Below are positions 51,101-60,100 of a stretch of DNA of 64,000 bases, piece after piece. The stretch comes from Nocardia grenadensis NBRC 108939 (lineage in GTDB: Bacteria; Actinomycetota; Actinomycetes; Mycobacteriales; Mycobacteriaceae): positions 170,316-234,315 of the forward strand of contig NZ_BDCJ01000004.1 of the NCBI RefSeq assembly GCF_001613445.1, written 5' to 3'. Position numbers and translations under genes: made by a program. Below the pieces are notes generated by a model. That model searched no databases. It was given only the letters and a program-made list of their open reading frames with translations, and was not told the origin of the DNA. The first letter of the stretch is position 1; every line of letters starts with the position of its first letter.

Positions 51101-54100
51101 ACAGCGGGTGGTGCGCCTGGGAACGAACAGGGTTGAGCACTTCGACCAATCGCTCGAACGGCAGGTCCGCGTGCCCGAACGCGTCGAGATCGGTATCGCG
51201 CACGGTGTCGAGCAGATCGGTGAACCGGTCGTTGTGGGCAACCGAGGTTCGCAGGACCAGCGTATTGACGAACATGCCGATCATCCGGTCGAGTTCGGGC
51301 CGCCCCCGGCCGGCAACCGGGGTGCCGACGGCGATATCGCCGACGCCGGTCATCCGGTGCAGCAGCACCGCCAGCGCGGCGTGCAACACCATGAACAGGC
51401 TCACATTGTGGCGTCCGGCGAGTTCGCGCAGTTCCCGGTGCACCCCTGCGTCGACTCGCTCCTCGACGGTGCCGCCGCGGTAGGACGGTACCGGCGGCCG
51501 CGGGCGGTCGGCGGGGACGGCGAGCAGTTCGGGCAGTCCCTCCAGCCTGGTGCGCCAGTAGTCGAGCTGCCGGCGGATCGGGGAGCCGGGATCGTCCTCG
51601 TCGCCGAGCAGTTCCCGTTGCCACAGGGTGTAGTCGACATACTGGAGTTGCTCAGGGTCGGTGTCGGGCCGGGCGCCGAGCCGGATCGCCCGGTAGGCCG
51701 TCGCCACATCGGCGGCCAGCGGTTCCAGCGACCAGCCGTCCATCGCGATGTGGTGCACCACCAGCACCAGGATGTGATCGTCCGGCGCCACCACGAAAAG
51801 CGCTGCCCGCAGCGGTATTTCGGTGGCCAGGTCGAATCCGGGGGTGATGAACCGTTCGATCGCCGCTCCGTGGCCCGCGTCGCCGGCCACCGGTGCGTGC
51901 AGGGTGACCGCGGCGTCGGCCGCGTCGAGCACCCGCTGTACCGGCTCGCCGCCGACCTCCGGGAACACCGTCCGCAGTGTCTCGTGCTGTTCCTGTACCC
52001 GGTGCAGCGCACCGCGCAGCGCCGCGTGATCGAGCGGACCGCGCAACCGCAGCACCACCGGAATGTTGTACGCGCCGCCCGAGGTGTCCGAACCGCCGAA
52101 CCGGTTGAGGAACCACAGCCGCTGCTGGGCCGGGGACAGCGGAATCCGCTCGGGTCGCTCCCGGCGCACCAGGGCGGCCCCGGTGCCGGCGGATTCCCCG
52201 TCGAGACGGGCCGCGAGTTCGGCGACCGTCGGGGCGGCGAACACCGTCCGTACCGGCAGTCGTACTCCGGTGGCCGCGTCCAGGCGACCCACCAACTGGG
52301 TGGCCAGCAGCGAGTTGCCACCGATATCGAAGAAACTCTCGTCGGCATCGGTGATCGTCACGCCCACCAACTCGCCCATGATCGCGGCGACCCGGCGTTC
52401 GGTCTCCGAACCGAGCACGCGTCCGGATGCGGTGGCGGGCAGGACCCGGGGTTCGGGCAGCGCGGCGGTATCCAGTTTGCCCACCGGCGTGAGCGGGATC
52501 TCGTCGAGCAGCGTGAACGCGGCCGGGATCATATGCCGGGGCAGGCGACTGCTCAGATGGTCGCGCAGTTCCTCGGGTTCGGGGCATATCGTGGGATCGG
52601 CCGGGTGGATGAAGGCGACCAGCCGGTCCGAATCGCCGAGCCGGCGCACCTCGACATGGGCGAAGTGCACCGCCGGATGCGCGGTGAGCGCGCCGGCGAT
52701 TTCCCCGAGCTCGATGCGGAAGCCGCGCATCTTCACCTGGTTGTCGCTGCGGCCCAGATAGCGCAACCCGCCGTCGCGGGTCCAGCGCGCGACATCGCCA
52801 CTGCGGTAGAGCCGGGCCCCGGGCGGTCCGTAGGGGTCGGCGACGAACCGCGCCGCGGTGAGCCCGAACCGGTCGTGATAGCCCCGCGCCAGGCCCGGAC
52901 CACCCAGGTACAGCTCACCGGGTACCCCCACGGGCACGGGCCGCAGGCGTTCGTCGAGCACCACGGCCCGAGTCCCGCGGACCAGATCGCGTAGGTCGCC
53001 CGGGTTGCCGGCGGTCAGCGGCGTCACCGAGATCACGATGGTGGTTTCGGTGGGTCCGTAACCGTTGAACAGGCGGCGGCCGGGCGCCCAGCGCGCCACC
53101 AGCTCCGGCCCGGCGTGTTCACCGCCGACCATCAGACCCCGCAGCGCCGGCAGCGGCCAGCGCTCGTGGTCGATGGTGGCGAGCGCCGCCGGGGTGATGA
53201 AGGTGTGGGTGACCCCGGTGCGGGTCATGAATTCACCGAGTTCGTCACCGCCGTACACATCCGGCGGCACGATGACCATGGCGGCACCGGATCCGATGGC
53301 GAGCAGCAGGTCCAGGATCGCCGCGTCGAAACTCGGCGACGCGAAGTGCATGGTGCGCGCGGCGGGGTTCACCGCCAGCCGGTCCCGGAACTCGTCGGCG
53401 AGATCGGCGACCGCGCCGTGGGTCACGATGACACCCTTCGGCTTACCGGTGGAGCCGGAGGTGTAGATGAGGTAGGCCGCATCGCTGATCCGCACCGGGC
53501 GCAGCCGGTCGCTATCGGAGACCGGGCCCGCGGCCTCACCACCGATCTCACTACGGCCCGCGGGGGAATCCAGCAGCAGCCAGTCGATCTCGCTGCCGCC
53601 CGCCGCGCGCAGCCGTTCGGCGTACCCGCTGCGGGTGATCCCGACCGAGCAGCCGGAATCGGCGAGCATATGCGCGACACGCTCGGCCGGATAGTTCGGA
53701 TCCACCGGGACGAAGGCGGCTCCGGCTTTGGCGACAGCGAGCATGGTCGTCATCGAATCCGCGGATCGGGTGAGCCCGAGAGCGACCTTGTCGCCGGTGC
53801 CGAGTCCGCGCCGGATCAACGCGCGGGCCAGGCGGTTGGCGCGACGGTCGAGGTCGGCGTAGGTGAGTACCGTCTCGTCCTCGTACAGCGCCGGGCGCGG
53901 TCCGTGAGCGAGTACGGTGGCACCGAACAGAGCGCCCAGGGTGCGCGGGATCCCCGGAGCGGGGCCGCGGGCCGGGCACAGGGTGTCACGTTCGGCATCG
54001 GTGCGGGTGTCGATATCGCCCACCGGTACGGTCGGCCGGGCGCCGATCGCGGCGAGCACCCGCAGGAAGCGGTCCGCGAGCGCCTCGACGGTGGTCGCGT

Positions 54101-57100
54101 CGAACAGTTCGTCGGCATAGACGAATTCGAGGTCACCGCCGGTGAGATCGTCGGCGCGCAACTCCAGATCGAACTTCGCGCGCGCGATATCGAGCGGGGC
54201 CGCCCGCACCGCCAGCCCGGGCAGTGCCAGGTCGGGCACCGGGGTGTCCTGCACGGTGAGCGCGACCTGGAACAGCGGGTGGCGCGCGGTGGCACGCGGA
54301 TCGTGCCCGAGCGCGGCCACCACCTGTTCGAAGGGAATATCGGCGTGCGCGAGCGCGGCGAGTTCGGTATCCCGGTCCTCCCGCAGGAGGTCGGTGAACG
54401 GGCGCGCCGGATCGACCAGGGAGCGCAGCACGAGCGTATTGACGAACATCCCGACCAGATCGGCGAGCCGGCTGTCCGTGCGTCCGGCGACCGGGGTACC
54501 GATGGCGATATCGCGGCCACCGGTGACCGCCCGCAGCAGTACCGCGAGCGCCGAACGCAGCAGCATGAACGGGCTCACGCCCTCGGCGTGGGCCAGATCC
54601 ACCAGGGCGGTGCGCACCGGCTCCGGAATACTGCGGCGGACCGAGGCGGACGTCTGCTCGGGTTCGGTGGGGCGGGGCCGGTCGTAGGGCAGGGGTAGTT
54701 CATCGGGCAGACCCACCAGCCGGTCCCGCCAGTAGCCGAGCTGGCGCGCGGCGAGGCTGTCCGGGTCGGCCTCGCTACCGAGGTGCTCACGCTGCCAGAG
54801 ACCGAAATCGGCGTACTGCACCGGCAGCGGTGCCCACTGTGGCGCGGCACCGGCGCGGCGGGCCTGGTAGGCCAGCGCCAGATCCCGGATCAGCGGCCCC
54901 ATCGACCAGCCGTCGGCGGCGATGTGGTGGAGCACCACGCCGAGCCGGTAGCGATCCGGCCCGGTGCGCAGCAGGGTCACCCGCAACGGAGTCCCCACGG
55001 TGAGGTCGAATCCTGTGGTGGCCGTTTCCCGGAGCGCCGCTTCGGCCCCGGCGTCCTCGGTCTCCTGTGGTTCCAGGGTGGGCAGCGCCCAGGCGGCGGG
55101 CAGAATACGCTGCTGGGCGCCGTCACCGTCGGCGGGGAAGACGGTACGCAGGACCTCGTGCCGTTCGACGATATCGCCGAGCGCCGCTCGCAACGCGGGT
55201 ACGTCCAGCGCGCCGTCGATATCGAGAACGAACGCGATGTTGTAGGCGCTGGATTCGGGCGCGAACCGGTTGAGGAACCACAGCCGCTGCTGCGGCAACG
55301 ACAACGGCAGCCGCGCGGGCCGCGGATCGTAGGCGGCCAGCGGGATCCGGGCGGTGGCCGGAGTCCGCAGCAACTGTTCGGTCAGCGCCGCGACGGTCGG
55401 AGCCTCGAACACCGTACGGACCGGCAGGTCCACCCCGAACCGGTCGTAGAGCTCGCCGACCAGCCGAGTCGCCAGCAGCGAGTTGCCGCCCAGGTCGAAG
55501 AACGGGTCCTCGGCACCGGTCACCGGACAACCCAGCACCTCCGAGAAGACCTCGGCGACCCGGCGTTCGGCCTCGGTGGCGGGCGCGCGGGAGGTGGAGC
55601 CGGTGCTCAGGAACACTGGTTCGGGCAGCGCCTTACGGTCCAGCTTGCCCGACGGCGCCTTCGGGAACTCCGGCAGCACGGTGATGGCGTCGGGGACCAT
55701 GTACGCGGGCAATTGACCGCGTACGGCCGCCCGGACCACGGCGGGATCCAGTGTGCTGTCGGCGACCAGATAGGCCGCCAGCCGCTGCCGGGCGTGCGCG
55801 TCGGTGTGTACCACCGTCAGTGCCGACCGCACCCCGGGATGGCCGCGCAGTACGTGGTCGATCTCCGATAGTTCGATCCGGAAGCCACGCAGTTTGACCT
55901 GATCGTCGGCGCGGCCGAGGAACCGCAGCCGCCCGGTCCGGTCGGCCACCACCAGATCACCGGTGCGGTACATCCGTTCGCCGCGCCGGCCGTACGGGCC
56001 GGCCACGAAACGGGAGGCGGTCAGGCCGTGCCGGCCCAGATAGCCGCGAGCCACCCCGGGGCCCGATACGTACAGTTCACCCGGGGTACCGGGCGGTACC
56101 GGACGCAATCGGGAATCCAGCAGGAACAACCGCATACCGCGCACCGGGTGGCCCAGCGGCACCGGACGGCCGGGCCGCATCGGGCCGGACATGGTGGCGG
56201 CCACCGTCGCCTCCGACGGGCCGTACATATTGTGCATGCGGTACCGGTCGGCCCAGGCCGCCACCAGTTCGGGACTGCACGCCTCACCACCGACCATGAC
56301 ACTGTGCAGCTGATCCAACCCGGACGGATCGACCGTGGCCAGGGCCGCAGGGGTGACGAACGCGTGTGTAACGGCTTCGGCCCGCAACAGTTCGGCGAGT
56401 TCGGCACCGCCGTAGATATCCGGCGGCGCGATCACCACGGTGGCCCCGCAGACGAACCCGAGCATCAGTTCGAGCACCGAGGCGTCGAAACTCGGCGAGG
56501 AGAAGTGCAGGGTGCGCGCGGCCGGGGTGACGCCGAACAGATAGCACTGTTCGGCGGCGAAGGAGGACAGTCCGGCGTGGGTGACGACGACGGCCTTCGG
56601 CGTGCCGGTGGAGCCCGAGGTGTAGATCAGGTAGGCCGGATGCGCGGCGCGCAGCGGCGCGATCCGGTCGGCATCGGTGATCGGCGCCGCGGACACGGCG
56701 GCACAGTCGATGTCGATACCCGGCGAGCCGAGGATCAGCCACGATTCCACGGCACCGGGCACCTCCGCCAGCGCCGCGACCTGCTCCCGGCCGGTGACCC
56801 CGAGCCGGGCGCCGGAATCGGTGAGCATATGGGTGATCCGGTCCGCCGGATAGCCCGGGTCGACCGGGACATAGGCGGCACCGGTCTTGGCGACCGCCCA
56901 GACCGCGGTGATCGCGTCCAAACCGCGCGGCAGCGCCAGCGCGACCACGGTTTCGGGTCCGGCCCCCTGCTCGATCAGCAGCCGGGCCAGCCGGTTCGCG
57001 CGTTCGTCCAGCTCCCGGTAGGTGGTGTCCCGGCCGCGGTACCGAACCGCGACCCCGTACGGGTCCTTGACCGCCGACCGGCCGAAGAGGTCGGCCAGCA

Positions 57101-60100
57101 GCACCGGCGATTCGGCGGGTCCACCCGCCAGTGGAACGAGATTGCCGCGCTCGCGCCGCTCCAGCACCTCGATATCGCCGACCGGCCGCCGGGGGTTGCC
57201 GACCGCCGCGTCCAGCACGGCGACGAACCTGCGCGCGATCGCGGCGACGGTCCGCTCGTCGAACAGATCGGTGGCGTAGCCGATCTCGGCATGCAGTTCA
57301 CCACCGGCGTTGTCGTCATGGATCTCGAGCTGGAGGTCGAATTTCGCGATGGCCCCGTCCAGCGGCAGGATCTCGGTCCGCACCCCCGGCAGCGCCAGTT
57401 CGATTTCACCGGCGTTGTCGTAGGACAGCATCACCTGGAACAGCGGATGACGCGCCCCGGAGCGTTCCGGGTTCACCACCTCGACCAGCCGCTCGAACGG
57501 AACGTCGGCGTTGGCGAAGGCGTTCAGATCGGTTTCCCGGACGATATCGAGCATCCGCTCGAAATCGGCGCCGGGATCGACCTCCGTGCGCAGCACCAGG
57601 GTGTTGACGAACATCCCTACCAGTTCGTCCAAGGCAGGGTCGGTGCGGCCCGCGATGGGGGTGCCGATCACGATATCGGTGCTACCGCAGATACGGGCCA
57701 GCAGCGTGGCCAGCGCGGCGTGCACCACCATGAACATGCTCGCCCCGCGCGCGGCGGCCAGTTCCGCGGCCGCGCGGCGGGTGCCGGCCGGGATGGTGAA
57801 CGAGACCTGCCCGCCTCCGGTGGAGCGGCGGGCGGGACGCGGACGGTCCAGCGGGAGGTCGAGCTGATCGGGCAGTCCGGCCAGTTCGGCCCGCCAGTGG
57901 GTGATCTGCCGGCTCAGCGCACTGCCCGGATCGGATTCCTCGCCGAGCAGCTCCCGCTGCCACAGCGCGAAATCCGCGTACTGCACCGGGAGCGGAGTCC
58001 ACCGCGGCGCCTGGCCGGCGACCCGTGCCTCGGCCGCGGTGGTCAGATCCCGGACCAGCGGCGCGACCGACCAGCCGTCCCCGCAGATATGGTGTAGCAC
58101 CAGTACGAGGACATGGCTGTCGTCGTCGAGGGAGTACAGGGCGACCCGGACCGGGAACTCGGTGCGCAGATCGAACGGCCGGGAGACGAATTCCGCGGCC
58201 AGACCCGTGATCCGGGCGCTGTCGGCCTCGATCACGTCGAGGGCGAGCCCGGCGTCGGCGGCCGGATGGATCTGCTGGTAGGGGCCCTCGCCGGACTCGG
58301 GGAAGGTGGTCCGCAGGCTTTCGTGCCGCTCCAGCACGTCGAGCAGCGCGGCCTGCAACGCCTCGATATCCAGGATGCCGTCCAGCCGGACGGCGAGCGG
58401 CATATTGTAGGCGGCGGCGTGCTCGGCGAAACGGTTCAGGATCCAGAGCCGCTGCTGGGCCGGGGAGAGCGGGATCCGGTCGGGCCGGGCCATCGGGACC
58501 AGCTGTGGTGAGGCGAGGTCCGGTTCGTGTACAGAGAACCGATCGGTCAGTTCGGCGATGGTGCCCGCCTCGAACAGATCACGGATGGTCAGCGCGGTAC
58601 CGAGCGCGGTATTGATCCGCGCGACCGCGCGGGCGGCCACCAGCGAGTTGCCGCCGAGTTCGAAGAATCCGTCCTCGATTCCGACCTCGGGCACACCCAG
58701 CAGTTCGGCGAATATCGTGGCCAGGACTTCTTCCACCTCGTTGCGCGGCGCGATCCGGGCACGCTGTTCGGTGGGTTCCGGGGCCGGTAACGCCGCCCGG
58801 TCGATCTTGCCGTTGCTGTTCAGCGGCAGTTCGTCGAGCACGGTGACCGTGGCGGGCACCATGTATCCGGGCAGCGAGCGGGCCAGTCCCGCACGGACCT
58901 CGTCCGGTTCGGGCACCGCCCCGCCGCGTGCCACCACATAGGCCGCGAGCCGATCGCCGGCGGGGCCGCGGTGCGCGACACAGACCGCGCGGGCGATCCG
59001 CTCGTCGGCCAGCAGTGCGGATTCGATCTCACCGAGTTCGATGCGCAACCCGCGGATCTTGACCTGGAAATCGGTGCGGCCCAGATACTCCAGCACCCCC
59101 CGGCGGCTCTCGGCGGACCCGAGCTGCCAGCGGGCCAGATCGCCGGTGCGGTACATCCGCGCGCCCGGGGTGAACGGATCGGCCACGAACCGCTCGGCGG
59201 TCAGCGGCGCCTGACCGGTATAGCCGCGCGCCAGCTGCACACCGGCCAGGTACAGCTCCCCCACCGCGCCCGGCGGGACCGGGCGCAGCGCCGCGTCGAG
59301 TACATAGGTGCGGGTGTTCCACACCGGCGAACCGATCGGGACCGATTCGGGGTCCGGCGAGCAGCGCCAGTAGGTCACGTCGACCGCGGCCTCGGTGGGC
59401 CCGTACAGGTTGTGCAGCTGCGGGCCCGGCAGCGCCGCGTGGAAATCACGCACGGTGGCCGGCGGCAGCGCCTCCCCGCTGCAGAAGACGCGGCGCAGTG
59501 ACGCGCAGTCGCCGACTTCGGTATCGGTGACGAAGACCGAGAGCATCGAGGGCACGAAATGCACTGTGGTGATGCTCTTCTCGCGGATCACCCGCGCCAG
59601 GTAGGCCGGATCGCGGTGCCCGTCCGGACGCGCCACCACCAGCCGGGCCCCGGTCTGCAACGGCCAGAAGAACTCCCATACCGAGACATCGAAGGTCGCC
59701 GGGGTCTTCTGCAGCACGGCATCGGTGTGGTCGAGCGGGTATTGATGCTGCATCCAGCGGAGCCGGTTCACGATCGCCTCATGGGTGATGCCGACGCCCT
59801 TCGGGGCGCCGGTGGAACCGGAGGTGTACAGCACATAGGCCAGATGTTCGCCGCGCAGCGGTGAGATCCGGTCGGCGTCGGTGACGGGTGCGGGATCGTA
59901 ACCGGAGAGATCGGCGGTATCGACCGCGAACAGTTCGGCATTGCCGGGCAGTTCGAGGCCGTCACGGATGGCGACCAACAGCGCGACCGGCCGGGCCCGG
60001 TCCACGATCCCCGCCAGCCGCGCGACCGGATGCTCCGGATCCAGTGGAAGATAGGCGGCACCGGTCTTGATCACGGCGTACATCGCGACCACCAGTTCGA

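Noticed and set aside
49368..52994. 1,208-codon open frame on the plus strand
   Set aside because: Antisense to the NRPS; repetitive Arg/Gly/Asp composition follows the repeated modules of the true gene.
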